Below are positions 25,612 to 34,902 of a stretch of 64,000 bases of DNA, in pieces (positions within the stretch are counted from its first letter, which is position 1; each line of letters opens with the position of its first letter). The DNA is from Chloroflexota bacterium (GTDB lineage Bacteria; Chloroflexota; Anaerolineae; UBA4142; SHND01). A model generated the notes under the pieces. That model had not been told where the DNA came from and searched no databases. It saw only the letters and a program-made list of their open reading frames with translations. The position numbers and the translations under genes are program-made. Where the stretch lies: the NCBI GenBank assembly GCA_016209205.1, contig JACQWQ010000197.1:1-64000 (forward strand), read 5' to 3'.

Positions 25612-26520
25612 TTATATCAGTACCAAAACGCCGATGCACCACGACACGGCAAAAATCAAAACGAATTGCGCCTGACGCGCCAGCGCCTGATTTAACACGC
25701 GTCCTTGTTCCCTCCACACGATGCGCGTCACGCGCATCGCCAATGGAATGCTTAACCACGTCAGCAGCAAGCCAATCCCCGCTTGGCCGAGCAAAATCAG
25801 AATCACCGGCATCAGATACGCGCCGCAGAGCAGCGTCACAAATTCAACCCGCGCAAAGCGCGCGCCAAAACGTGCGGCGAGCGTCTTTTTCCCCGCCGCC
25901 CGGTCCGTTTCAATATCGCGCAAATTGTTGACGACGAGAATGTTCGTCACCAAAAAACCGATGGGCACGCCGGAGCCGACCGCGAGCACATTCACGCTGC
26001 CGGTTTGAAGATAGTACGTCCCCCCGACCGCAATCGGTCCGAAAAATAAAAACGCAAACAAATCGCCGAGACCGAGATACGCGAGCGGCAGCGGACCCGC
26101 CGTGTACGCCACCGCAAAGAACATTGCCAGAATGCCGATGACCAGAATCGGAATGCCGCCGACGTACACCAGGTACAAGCCCAATAGTCCGGCAAGCGCG
26201 AGCACAACGCCGAGACCCATCAACATTTGGCGCGGCGTGAGCCAACCCATTTGCGTCGCGCGCGGCGGACCAAGACGCGTATGTGTGTCCGCGCCTTTGT
26301 GAAAATCAAAAACGTCGTTCGCCAGATTCGCGGCGATTTGCAAAAGCAGCGCGGTCAAAATCGTTGCCAGCGCGGGCAGCCATTGAAATTGTCCGTCGTG
26401 CCACGCGACGCCAAGTCCGACGAGCACAGGCGCCAGCGACGCGGGCAGCGTGCGCGGGCGCGCGGCATTCAGCCAAATCTGTTGAATCGGTGGAACGGAT
26501 ACAGGGGATGGAGTAGTCAC
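25612..26520 (-). CDS. menA: 1,4-Dihydroxy-2-naphthoate polyprenyltransferase
   Basis: Attaches the isoprenoid tail to DHNA in the membrane. 302 residues, eight to nine hydrophobic spans, the UbiA-family first aspartate motif NLANDVFDFHKGAD and the second NNLRDIETDRAAGKKTLA. Opening RPRTLPASLAPVLVG is typical for MenA. ATG at 26520. No SD is obvious. Confidence 0.93.
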   Translation of the reverse strand: MTTPSPVSVPPIQQIWLNAARPRTLPASLAPVLVGLGVAWHDGQFQWLPALATILTALLLQIAANLANDVFDFHKGADTHTRLGPPRATQMGWLTPRQMLMGLGVVLALAGLLGLYLVYVGGIPILVIGILAMFFAVAYTAGPLPLAYLGLGDLFAFLFFGPIAVGGTYYLQTGSVNVLAVGSGVPIGFLVTNILVVNNLRDIETDRAAGKKTLAARFGARFARVEFVTLLCGAYLMPVILILLGQAGIGLLLTWLSIPLAMRVTRIVWREQGRVLNQALARQAQFVLIFAVSWCIGVLVLI

Positions 26521-27268
26521 GGGGAGAACATTATATTTCGCGCGGGGCGGGTGTCAACAATCATCCGTTGTTTGGAAAACTACGGCAAAAGAAAGGAGGA
26601 AAGAAACCACAGAAGGAAAAAGCGGCAAAAGGGAGGAAAGAAACCAAAGAAGGAAAAAGCGATGTACGTTTCAAGAAACAGTACCACAAGCATTCTTTGT
26701 CATACTTTAGAGCGGATTCCGAATTGATTGGTGGTGTCAGCGTAGGGGCGACGGCTTGTCCTCGCCCATTCCAGTTGGGCAACCACAAGGGATTGCCCCT
26801 ACCATCCCACAAACGAATCAGGAATTCGCTCTAGGCATTCTTTTGCCGATGAAATTCCATTCTTCGGTAGCTGCGACGCCAATTTGCCCCCACCGCGAGC
26901 TGTGGTAAAATCTACCGCACTGAGGTTGATAATGTTCTTGTGCTCGTATTTTGATTCGTCTTTGATGATGATGCCTGCGGCGCACCGAAATCGCGGCGAC
27001 GCGTACCGAGTGTAGTTTACTCGACGCGTCTGCCATCGGTGCGCCTTTTGCCGCTTGCTCGGAAATTCGTCCGACAGCGGCGTTTTTATTTCTGTTTGCG
27101 AATCGCGTATCGCGTATCGCAAATCGCGTCGTGTATCACGTTTGACGTTTCACGCTTCACGTTTGACGTTTGAGGTTTCACGTTTCACGTATTTTACTAT
27201 CGCACTATCGCACTATCTCACCATCGCACTATCTCACTATTGCACTATTGCACTACGGAGTTTTTACC
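26521..27268. repeat. 748-bp repeat-filled intergenic region between menA and metG
   Basis: From left: a 40-base A/G-rich tandem pair (CGGCAAAAG..., 26582 and 26623); a MITE-like element (26708-26833); a long hairpin with arms GGCGCACCGA / TCGGTGCGCC (about 26984-27048); twelve 7-base units such as TTTCACG and TTTGACG (27106-27189); and seven 8-base units ACTATCGC (27196-27251) that run up to the metG ribosome binding site. No gene is convincing. Confidence 0.8.
26708..26833. mobile_element. MITE-like element with terminal inverted repeats and TA flanks
   Basis: Ends TAGAGCGGATTCCGAATTG and its imperfect complement CAGGAATTCGCTCTA lie 126 bases apart with TA at both borders. Inside is the widespread palindrome GTAGGGGCGACGGC...GATTGCCCCTAC, which also occurs at 47016-47167. 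Too short to encode a transposase. Confidence 0.65.
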
Positions 27269-29158
27269 ATGACCGATAAAATTTTTGCCGCCCCCGCGTG
27301 GCCCTATGTGAATGGACCCCTGCATCTCGGACATTTCGCCGGGACCTTCGTGCCCTGCGACATTTTCATACGTTATCAACGGCTCGTCGGCAATGCGGTG
27401 TTGGCAGTCACAGGTTCGGATACACACGGCACGCCCGTTACCGTAACGGCAGAGGAAGAAGGCAGAACGCCGCGCGAGGTCGCGGAAGAATACCACGCGC
27501 TCGTGATTCAATCGCTCGCGCGGCTCGGCATCTCGCTCGATTTGTACACACACACCGACACGGAAAATCACTATCGCATCACGCAGGATTTCTTTTTGAA
27601 GTTGTATCGCGACGGCTACATTTTCAAACAGAGCGACCCACAGTTGTACGATGTGGACGCCGCGCGTTTCTTGCCCGACCGTTACGTCGAAGGCGAATGC
27701 CCGATTTGTCATTACCCGCGCGCGCGCGGCGATCAATGCGAGAACTGCGGCAACTTGCTCGATCCATTACAGTTGATTAACCCGCGTTCGCGCCTCGCCA
27801 AAGCGGGCGAGACACACACCCTCAAAGTGCGCGAGACGGAACATTTTTATTTCGACCTGCCTCAATTCAACAAGCCGCTGCTGGATTGGGCAAAACGACA
27901 GACGCACTGGAAACCGAACGTGTTATCGTTCACGCTGAATTACTTGCGCGGCGACGGCACAGATGAAAATCCCACCGGCTTGAAACCGCGCGCCATTACG
28001 CGCGACCTCGATTGGGGCGTGCCGATTCCGCCCGAAATCGGCGATTATCCCAACAAGCGCATCTATGTTTGGTTCGACGCCGTGATTGGCTATTACAGCG
28101 CGTCCGTCGAATGGTCGCAAGTCGTCGCGCAGAATGCCTATCTCGACGCGGATGCGCGACGACTTGCGAGGTCGCACGATTTCGATTTGAGCGACGCATG
28201 GAAAAAGTGGTGGACCGTACCGTCCCCCTCTCCCGTTGGGAGAGGGGCTGGGGGTGAGGGCGACGTGCGCGGCTATCAATTCATCGGCAAAGACAACATC
28301 GTTTTTCATACGGTCATTTGGCCCGCGATGCTCTTGGGTTACGGCGATGGGAAATTGCCATTACCCTATGACGTGCCCGCGCAAGAATTTTTGAATCTCG
28401 AAGGGCGCAAGTTCTCCAAGTCCGCACATTGGGCGGTGTGGGTGCATGAATTTCTCGCCGCCTACGATCCCGACCCGCTGCGCTATCTGCTTTCGGTCAA
28501 TATGCCGGAATTTGCGGACACGGATTTCAAGTGGAGTGAATTCGTGCGCCGCAACAATGACGAACTCGTCGCGACATGGGGCAATCTCGCCAATCGCGCG
28601 CTCACCTTCGCGTACAAAAATTTCGACCAGCGCGTGCCCGTGCCTGCCGCGTTGAACGACGCGGACAAGGCGCTGATCGAAAAATCCGAAAAGGCGCTCC
28701 ACGTCGTCGGCGACGCGATCAATGCGTGTCGTTTTCGCGACGGCATTCAACACGCGTTCGAGGTCGCGCGCGAGGCGAATTTTTATCTCAATCAGACCGA
28801 GCCGTGGAAAACCATCAAAGTAGATCGCGCCCGCGCGGGGACGAGCTTGTATGTGGCGCTGCGCGTGATTGATAATTTAAAGACCGCGCTGTATCCGTAC
28901 TTGCCGCATTCGTCCGCTGACCTGCACCGTCAACTCGGCTATGCGGGCGATCTTGCGGGGACGTTCGAGTTCCGGCGTTTCGAGGAAGAAACGCGGTCAC
29001 ACGAGGCGTTGACGTACATTGCGCCGACGGCGAACGCGCGCTGGGCGCCCAGCGTGCTGCAAGGCGGCGAACTGCTCGGCGAACCCAAAGCATTGTTCAA
29101 AAAACTCGACGAAAGCATTGTCGAGTTAGAAACAGCCAAATTAGGCAAGCCCCTGTAA
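27269..29158 (+). CDS. metG: Methionyl-tRNA synthetase, with an in-frame repeat insertion
   Basis: Charges tRNA-Met. About 629 residues. HIGH motif appears as GPLHLGHFAGTF, the zinc knuckle as CPICHYPRARGDQCENCG, and KMSKS as GRKFSKSAHW (FSKS, lysine kept). Between WKKWWTVP and DVRGYQFIGKDN there are 14 extra residues (PSPSPVGRGAGGEG) encoded by a palindromic element; this site is next to the conserved YQF-x-GKDN loop. The C-terminal tRNA-binding (EMAP) domain is absent. ATG at 27269; the upstream open frame is repeat DNA. Confidence 0.93.
   Translation: MTDKIFAAPAWPYVNGPLHLGHFAGTFVPCDIFIRYQRLVGNAVLAVTGSDTHGTPVTVTAEEEGRTPREVAEEYHALVIQSLARLGISLDLYTHTDTENHYRITQDFFLKLYRDGYIFKQSDPQLYDVDAARFLPDRYVEGECPICHYPRARGDQCENCGNLLDPLQLINPRSRLAKAGETHTLKVRETEHFYFDLPQFNKPLLDWAKRQTHWKPNVLSFTLNYLRGDGTDENPTGLKPRAITRDLDWGVPIPPEIGDYPNKRIYVWFDAVIGYYSASVEWSQVVAQNAYLDADARRLARSHDFDLSDAWKKWWTVPSPSPVGRGAGGEGDVRGYQFIGKDNIVFHTVIWPAMLLGYGDGKLPLPYDVPAQEFLNLEGRKFSKSAHWAVWVHEFLAAYDPDPLRYLLSVNMPEFADTDFKWSEFVRRNNDELVATWGNLANRALTFAYKNFDQRVPVPAALNDADKALIEKSEKALHVVGDAINACRFRDGIQHAFEVAREANFYLNQTEPWKTIKVDRARAGTSLYVALRVIDNLKTALYPYLPHSSADLHRQLGYAGDLAGTFEFRRFEEETRSHEALTYIAPTANARWAPSVLQGGELLGEPKALFKKLDESIVELETAKLGKPL
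28222..28263. repeat. 42-bp palindromic insertion inside metG
   Basis: CCCCTCTCCC (28225-28234) faces GGGAGAGGGG (28238-28247), followed by CTGGGGGTGAGGG. This CCCTCTCCC/GGGTGAGGG sequence is a repeat met between genes in many bacteria; here it is 14 codons long and preserves the frame. Confidence 0.85.
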
Positions 29159-29193
29159 AAAAAATCGTGCGACGGATGTCGCACGATTTTTTT
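29157..29193. terminator. Bidirectional intrinsic terminator, metG / DksA-like gene
   Basis: Stem ATCGTGCGAC / GTCGCACGAT with loop GGAT, flanked by A8 on the left and T7 on the right, so it terminates both convergent transcripts. Confidence 0.92.
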
Positions 29194-29692
29194 ACATTCT
29201 CAATCTGCGCGCTTCGCGTTCCACTGCGCTTTTGCAGTTGACGCACAGGCGCGCTTCGGGAAAAATTTTCAAGCGCTCGGGATCAATGGCATTACCGCAG
29301 CGTTCGCAAATCCCGTACGTGCCCTGTGTGGCGGCGCGCAGCGCGGCGTCAATCTCTTCCAGGCGCCGCTCGTACGCCGAAACCAAGCCAAGCGTTTTTT
29401 CGCGTTCGTAGACGTTCAGGTCTACCTCGTCGCCGGTCGTCTCGGGCGCTTCGAGCAATTCCGCGCGCAGCATGGCCAGTTCATTTTCGACCTGCGCGCG
29501 TTCCTTTTGCAGCTGTTCTTTGCCCTCTGGGCCCAGTACAAGCGGCGATTTCGTTCTGCCCTTGCCGTTTGCCGACACGCGCGGGGCGGCGCTCGACGGC
29601 GTCCGCGCGGCTTTTGTATTAGCGGGGCGGACTTGGGCGGGCGGCGTCCGCGCGGCTTTTTTCACTTTGGTTGTATTGCGTGATGTTGGCAT
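29192..29692 (-). CDS. DksA/TraR-type C4 zinc finger protein
   Basis: 166 residues. A basic, Ala/Pro-rich N-terminal tail of about 50 residues is followed by a coiled-coil hairpin (EQLQKERAQVENELAMLRAE) and the zinc finger CERCGNAIDPERL...CVNCK, a full C4 set. DksA-like proteins bind RNA polymerase through the secondary channel; the acidic coiled-coil tip needed for that is not clearly recognisable, so this may be a more distant TraR-type member. ATG at 29692. Confidence 0.85.
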   Translation of the reverse strand: MPTSRNTTKVKKAARTPPAQVRPANTKAARTPSSAAPRVSANGKGRTKSPLVLGPEGKEQLQKERAQVENELAMLRAELLEAPETTGDEVDLNVYEREKTLGLVSAYERRLEEIDAALRAATQGTYGICERCGNAIDPERLKIFPEARLCVNCKSAVEREARRLRM

Positions 29693-29852
29693 ACCTCTTC
29701 CTCGAGTGCTTTGTCACAGAGCTAGAGACCGGAGCAGCTCTAAATGGTGCGAGTGTATAGCATAATTTCTATCGCACGTCAAACCTTCCGCACAAAAACG
29801 CCGCTCTACCGCCGGATGCACCTCCTCGATCCCCAAAATCCTTATCGGCAAC

Positions 29853-31196
29853 CTATTTGTTGTCTGTCGCGCGCTGGACAAGCAGGATCAAACCCTCCGT
29901 CGCGACGACCTTGACGGCTTCGCCGGGGTTGATCGGCGGGTCTTGCGCGATGGCAGTCCATTCTTCACTTTTGACCATGACCGTGCCTTGCGGATTCAAA
30001 ATCGTCCGGGCAATGCCATCTGCGCCCAGGTAGGGCTTCATTCCCATAATCACTGGCGCATTGCGCGAGCGCAGCGCCGCGCCGATGATAAAAATAAAGA
30101 ACGACGCCGTGAACAACGCTAAACCCCCGATCACGAACGGCGACACACTGACATCGGGCGCGGTCGGTTCCGGCGGCGTGATGGGGCGGAACAAAAAGAA
30201 CGCGCCGAGCAAAAAGGCAATGATGCCGCCGATGGTCAAAGTAAAACCAGTCACTTTGATGTCGAGCACCATCATGCCGATGCCCACGAGAATCAAAAAC
30301 ACCGCGGCCCAATTCGTCGGCAAGCCGAACAAGGCCACCGCCGCGAGCGTGAGACAAATAATGCCGACGACTGCCGGAATGACCGCGCCCGGATTGTACA
30401 GTTCGACAATCAACGCGAGCGACCCGATGTTCAACAGAATCAACGCGATGTTCGGGTCGAGCAGGATGTGGAAAAATTGTTCAAAGAAATTCATTTCGAC
30501 CTGCCGTATGCTTGCGCCGCGCGTATTCAAGGTAACGTCGCGATTCTGCACCTTGACCGTTCGCCCGTGCGCCTGATTCAACAGATCATTCAAATCGGTC
30601 GCGACAATTTCGATGGCGCCCTTTTGCAGCGCTTCTTGATCGGTAATCGCGGCGGCGCTGCGTACGGCATCTTCACCCCACTGCGCGTTGCGTCCGCGCT
30701 GCGTCGCGATGGAACGAATCAACGCGGCGGAATCGTTGGTCACTTTGCTCTGCATCGTGCCGGTCAATTCGCCCGTCATGGCGACCGGACTCGCCGCGCC
30801 GATATTGGTGCCCGGCGCCATCGCCGCGAGATGCGCCGCGTACGTAATAAAAACGCCCGCCGACCCTGCACGCGCGCCCGAAGGCGAAACGTACACAATG
30901 ATCGGAACGGGCGATTCAAAAAAGTGTTCGACAATCGTACGCGTCGCGTCCAGCTGCCCGCCGGGCGTATCGAGCTGGAACACGAGCGCGTTCGCACCGT
31001 CTTCCGTCGCCACGTTGATGACCCGTTCGACATATCCTTCGGTGAACGGATCAACGACGCCGTCAATCGTGGCAACGTCCACCTTCGGCGCGGTGGATTG
31101 CGCGTAAAGCCAAGAGAACGAAACACTCGCCAGTGCAATGGCAACCCATAGTGCAACCAACACTCTGCGCGCAGCTCGGTCTCGCTTGCTGTTCAT
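29853..31196 (-). CDS. NfeD-type membrane-bound ClpP-class serine protease
   Basis: 447 residues. An N-terminal signal anchor, then a ClpP-class domain with LDTPGGQLDATRTIVE and YVSPSGARAGSAGVFI (oxyanion turn and nucleophile serine), four to five membrane spans (about 240-360), and a C-terminal OB-fold NfeD domain ending VVATEGLILLV. This is the long NfeD form that usually partners a stomatin/prohibitin; no such partner is adjacent here. ATG at 31196. Confidence 0.9.
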   Translation of the reverse strand: MNSKRDRAARRVLVALWVAIALASVSFSWLYAQSTAPKVDVATIDGVVDPFTEGYVERVINVATEDGANALVFQLDTPGGQLDATRTIVEHFFESPVPIIVYVSPSGARAGSAGVFITYAAHLAAMAPGTNIGAASPVAMTGELTGTMQSKVTNDSAALIRSIATQRGRNAQWGEDAVRSAAAITDQEALQKGAIEIVATDLNDLLNQAHGRTVKVQNRDVTLNTRGASIRQVEMNFFEQFFHILLDPNIALILLNIGSLALIVELYNPGAVIPAVVGIICLTLAAVALFGLPTNWAAVFLILVGIGMMVLDIKVTGFTLTIGGIIAFLLGAFFLFRPITPPEPTAPDVSVSPFVIGGLALFTASFFIFIIGAALRSRNAPVIMGMKPYLGADGIARTILNPQGTVMVKSEEWTAIAQDPPINPGEAVKVVATEGLILLVQRATDNK

Positions 31197-31361
31197 GTTT
31201 CGCTCAATCTTTCTTGAAATATGTCGGCGGACAAGTGACGCCTGACAGGATAGGTCTGCTTGCTTCTGTGCAACGTTGGATGTATATCGCGCCGCGTCTC
31301 GCGGATTTTATCGTCGCGCCGAAAGAGGCAGCGCGCAATAGGAAGAAGGCGCGGTGCGTGC

Positions 31362-32891
31362 TTAGCGTGTGCGCGTCCAATCTACAGTAATGTGACAACC
31401 CTGCACGTTCCCGCCGGGATAATCTACGTCCAAGATCGCGCTCGCGTGGCTGCCAAAATCATCCACGACGACGAGATGAAACACGCCCTTGTCCGAGCCT
31501 AACACAATTTCGTATTCACCTGCCGAATCGGTGCGCGCGTAGGGCGGCAAATATCCGAAATCGTTGTAAATTTTCACGCCCACGTTTTGCAATGGCTTGC
31601 CTTGCGCGTCTTGGACCGCACCTTTGATGTTACCCGTGCCTTTGCACTGCGCGTTCTGCCGCACGCGCACACGTGGTGTGTACACGATGCCTTTCACGGA
31701 AACCACGGGCAGCGGCGTCGCATAAGGATTGGGTGTGACCGCAATGGGCAAAGCCGTCGCGCCGCCTTCGAGCGTCGGCGTCGCAGTTGGCGTAGGATTG
31801 AGAATCGCTTGCTTGCAGCTGGCGTTCGCCGCCGCGGCTTGGGCTTGCACGCCTGCATCCGCGCCCAACGCAACCGCCGCGTTCAATTCGCGCGCGGCAA
31901 TGCAGAACGCGCCTTGCCTGTTCGCAAAATCGCCATAGCCGATGTGTGCGTCGCGCAGTTTTATTTTCACGTCCGCGAAATTCGGATCGCGCGCATACAA
32001 TTCTTGAAACGTCAAGACCGCGTTCGCCCAATCCGTGCCCATCGCCTGTACGCCGTGAAAGTACAGTAAAGCGCGGTCGCGCAGCGTGCGCGCCTCGGCG
32101 TGATTCGGGTCAACCGCCAACGCGGCATCAAAACGCCGTCGCGCCAGGTCTACGTCATTGGCAGTCAGCGCCAGTTTGCCCGCATTGACGTACGCAGTGA
32201 CCAGCAGCGCGTTGACCTCTGCCGAACGATAATCGCTTTTGACGCGGCGTAGTTCTTCGAGCAAGTCCACCGCGCCGTTCCAATCCTGACGCGCCCGCGC
32301 CGCTTGTGCGCCGTCGTACAACTGTTTCGCAATCGCCACGTCTTGCGGCTCGATCTGATTTTTGACGAGTCGCGCTGCCTTGAGCTGCTCCAGCTTTTGC
32401 CGCGCCGGTTGATAATCGGGGCGATATTGCAGCGCCAGATTCAACTCGGCAATCGCCAATTCGTCGTACGTTTCCGATTCGTACGCGAGCGCGCGTTGGA
32501 AATGTTCGAGCGCGGCGCGTTCGACAAATTGTTGACGGTCGCGATTGCCGAAATACACGCCGAGCGTAAAGGGAATCGTGAACGCGAGCGCGACGCCGAC
32601 AATTGCGAGCACGACGAACCACGCGAAAAAATGATTGCGCACGACCGACGGCGCGGCGGGGAAATGGAAGGCGTGCGGCGTCGCCGCGGCAATCGTCGCG
32701 CTGGGCGCGTACTCGTACGGCGCTTGCGCCGGTTCGCGCACCGGTTTTGGGTCGGGAAGCGGAACGGGGGGAGGGTGGCGGGGGGGGGGCTTGCCGGACG
32801 CCGACGACAGCGCGCGGTCGCGCCCACGCGGCGGCAGCGGTTTTTGACGCGGCGTAATCGGTTCGGGCAAATCAGACGGTGCGGAAGACAT
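31362..32891 (-). CDS. Membrane-anchored TPR protein with carboxypeptidase-regulatory-like end
   Basis: About 509 residues. A Pro-rich cytoplasmic head (KPLPPRGRDR, PPPVPLPDPKP), one membrane span near 95-115 (FFAWFVVLAIVGVALAF), then TPR-like helices (AIAELNLALQYRPDYQPA, DLARRRFDAALAVDPNHAEA), a Thr/Pro linker, and a C-terminal beta domain (GAVQDAQGKPLQNVGVKIY) like carboxypeptidase-regulatory modules. The ATG at 32891 is preferred to a TTG two codons earlier. A G10 run (32780-32789) lies in the Pro-rich head. Confidence 0.75.
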   Translation of the reverse strand: MSSAPSDLPEPITPRQKPLPPRGRDRALSSASGKPPPRHPPPVPLPDPKPVREPAQAPYEYAPSATIAAATPHAFHFPAAPSVVRNHFFAWFVVLAIVGVALAFTIPFTLGVYFGNRDRQQFVERAALEHFQRALAYESETYDELAIAELNLALQYRPDYQPARQKLEQLKAARLVKNQIEPQDVAIAKQLYDGAQAARARQDWNGAVDLLEELRRVKSDYRSAEVNALLVTAYVNAGKLALTANDVDLARRRFDAALAVDPNHAEARTLRDRALLYFHGVQAMGTDWANAVLTFQELYARDPNFADVKIKLRDAHIGYGDFANRQGAFCIAARELNAAVALGADAGVQAQAAAANASCKQAILNPTPTATPTLEGGATALPIAVTPNPYATPLPVVSVKGIVYTPRVRVRQNAQCKGTGNIKGAVQDAQGKPLQNVGVKIYNDFGYLPPYARTDSAGEYEIVLGSDKGVFHLVVVDDFGSHASAILDVDYPGGNVQGCHITVDWTRTR

Positions 32892-32894
32892 GGT

Positions 32895-33013
32895 CAATGG
32901 TCAATGCACAATGGTCAATGCACAATGCACAATGTCCAAACTCCAATCTCTAATTTCCAACTTCCAACTTCTAACTTCCAATTTCCAATTTCTAATTTCT
33001 AACTTCCAATATC
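32895..33013. repeat. 17-unit heptanucleotide array between two genes
   Basis: Units CAATGGT/CAATGCA (six) pass into CAACTTC/TAATTTC types, all in strict 7-base phase. The right end overlaps the last seven codons of the DUF5107 gene, the left end touches the start region of the TPR gene. Confidence 0.9.
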
Positions 33014-34641
33014 ACATTGCCATCGCGGTCTTGCAGCTGCAATTGCAGCGGGCGTTCTGTAATCGCAATTTGCTCTTGAAAATGCTGCGCGGGTTGGAAC
33101 GAAATTGACCAACGTTTGATTTCGCGTGCATCGTGTTTCAAAACCAACACCGCGTCGCGCCGCGCGGCAGCGTACGCGGTTAAAATTACGCGGTCGGGCT
33201 GCGTTTGCACCGTCATGGCAAAATCGCTCGTCGCCGCGCTCACACCATTTGTATCCGGTAGAGGCAAAATATATTCCGTCCACGCGCGCATTTCGCCCGG
33301 TTGCAGCGTCACGTCGTCGTCCGGGAAAAAGGTGCGCGTCATCCCCCCCCACAGTTCCAGATATTCGGAATCGTCGTCGGTGAATCTATCGCGGCAGCAA
33401 AAGTTCGGACCCCATGCAAAGAGCTTGACGCCGGGCGTTTGCTGCGGCGAAAAAATCCGCGCGATGCCCAAACGGTTCTCGTAATTATACGCGCCGACGA
33501 AAGCTTGCGCCAATTCAGGCGCGTGCGGGTTCGCGGCAAAAACGCCGAGATAATTATCCCAGTTCGCATACCAACGCAAATCGCGCCCCGCGAGGTTAGA
33601 AAAGGACACGGCTGCACTCGGCATGCGCGCGTTATCTTTTGGAATGACGTCGCCCGGAATCCACTCGTTCGCGGTACTGTGCACAAACACCGCGTCGGTT
33701 GGAAAAATAAATTCCGTCTGCGCCGGAATGCGCCCGGTCGCGCCGAGATTCAAGAGCGCATTCGTCCAGAACTGTAAACGCAGGGGCTGCGCGGTCGGAT
33801 TCTCGATGCGCGGCGAAATGGCGAGATACGCCGCGTGGGCAGGCAAGGTCACGCGCACTTGTACGCGCGGGCGGTCGTTCGCTTGCGAATCGGCCAGCAC
33901 GACGCTGACGCCATTCGCTTCGCGTAAAATTTGCGCGTCCCATGCCGCGTTCCATTCAAATCCGTGCTCTTGCGTCGGAAATGCCCATTCGATGCCGCCC
34001 GCCGCGAGCCAGCCGTCTTGCTGCGGCATCCCCCACGGGGTCGGCTTGAGGACTTGGTTGTTGTACAGCAGATTTTGTCCCGTCGGCTTGTACGTGATTT
34101 GAAAAATCCGTCCGCCGAGCGCGGGAATGAGCGTTACCTTGAGATATTCATTTTCAAGGACGATGGCGCGAAAGGTTTTGGGGTGTCTGCCCGACGCCGC
34201 CGCTGCGTTTTCGTACGCCGCGCGGTCGAATGCCTTGAAGATGATATTGGTTGCGGGATCGCGTTCGTCGCGCAAAAATGGTTCGTACGGATACGCGTCC
34301 AACCTCACACTGGCTTCGTACGCCATGATATTATTCTTGGGCGCGGCGGCGATGGGTTGCGATACATTCGTCGCAACGGGCGCAAGCGTCACCGGTACGG
34401 GAGTTGAGAGCAGAACCGACGCCGTGTTTGTCGGCGCGACAGTCGGCGTGCGTATCGGAATCACTGTCGCGCGGAGGGGCGGTGCGGTTTTCGTTGCAAT
34501 GTGTACGCGCGTGGGCACAGGGATGGGCGTTACAGAAACAGCACAGGCAACCAGAGCAGCGACTGTCACAAACAAGCTGGGCAACAAAAAACGGCTCGGT
34601 CGAACACACCACGCGAGCCGCTTGGAAAAACGGATTTGCAT
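32992..34641 (-). CDS. DUF5107 lipoprotein
   Basis: 549 residues. A signal peptide ending in the lipobox LVAC, then a Thr/Pro-rich linker, then a mutarotase-like DUF5107 domain: ENEYLKVTLIPALGGRIFQI with TGQNLLYNN, and later GGIEWAFPTQEHGF. The family binds or processes carbohydrates, but no reaction is established. It should be anchored outside the membrane. A C8 run (33343-33350) codes for the GG in LWGGMTRTF. The C-terminus EVRN is encoded by the heptamer array. Confidence 0.82.
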   Translation of the reverse strand: MQIRFSKRLAWCVRPSRFLLPSLFVTVAALVACAVSVTPIPVPTRVHIATKTAPPLRATVIPIRTPTVAPTNTASVLLSTPVPVTLAPVATNVSQPIAAAPKNNIMAYEASVRLDAYPYEPFLRDERDPATNIIFKAFDRAAYENAAAASGRHPKTFRAIVLENEYLKVTLIPALGGRIFQITYKPTGQNLLYNNQVLKPTPWGMPQQDGWLAAGGIEWAFPTQEHGFEWNAAWDAQILREANGVSVVLADSQANDRPRVQVRVTLPAHAAYLAISPRIENPTAQPLRLQFWTNALLNLGATGRIPAQTEFIFPTDAVFVHSTANEWIPGDVIPKDNARMPSAAVSFSNLAGRDLRWYANWDNYLGVFAANPHAPELAQAFVGAYNYENRLGIARIFSPQQTPGVKLFAWGPNFCCRDRFTDDDSEYLELWGGMTRTFFPDDDVTLQPGEMRAWTEYILPLPDTNGVSAATSDFAMTVQTQPDRVILTAYAAARRDAVLVLKHDAREIKRWSISFQPAQHFQEQIAITERPLQLQLQDRDGNVILEVRN

Positions 34642-34902
34642 CGCAAAGGATAGGTTGGAGCGACCGCCGCATTATATCCCGTTTGCGCCGTGCGCGCCAA
34701 AAGCGAGAACGAATGAGGCGATGCAGTTCATCGCACGTTACTACGTTTTCCCCGCGCCCCGTGCGAACGAATGAGGCGATGCAGGCGATGGGTGCGAGGT
34801 AGGCGATGTGCGATGTATTTCCATCGCCTACCTCGTACATCGCCTACCTCGTACATCACACGTTACTACGATGACTGATGACTGATGACTGGCAACTGCA
34901 TA
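34642..34902. repeat. Dispersed repeats upstream of the DUF5107 gene
   Basis: GCGATGCAGTTCATCGCACG-like units, GTAGGCGATGTGCGATG against CATCGCCTACCTCG, GTTACTACG ends, and four GATGACT-type heptamers at 34870-34897. No gene seen. Confidence 0.75.

Noticed and set aside
26799-27122. Minus-strand frame with NIINLSAVDFTTARGGGK as a gene
   Set aside because: It runs through the MITE end and a hairpin, lacks a ribosome binding site, and I recognise no family. It may be a decayed fragment, but this cannot be supported.
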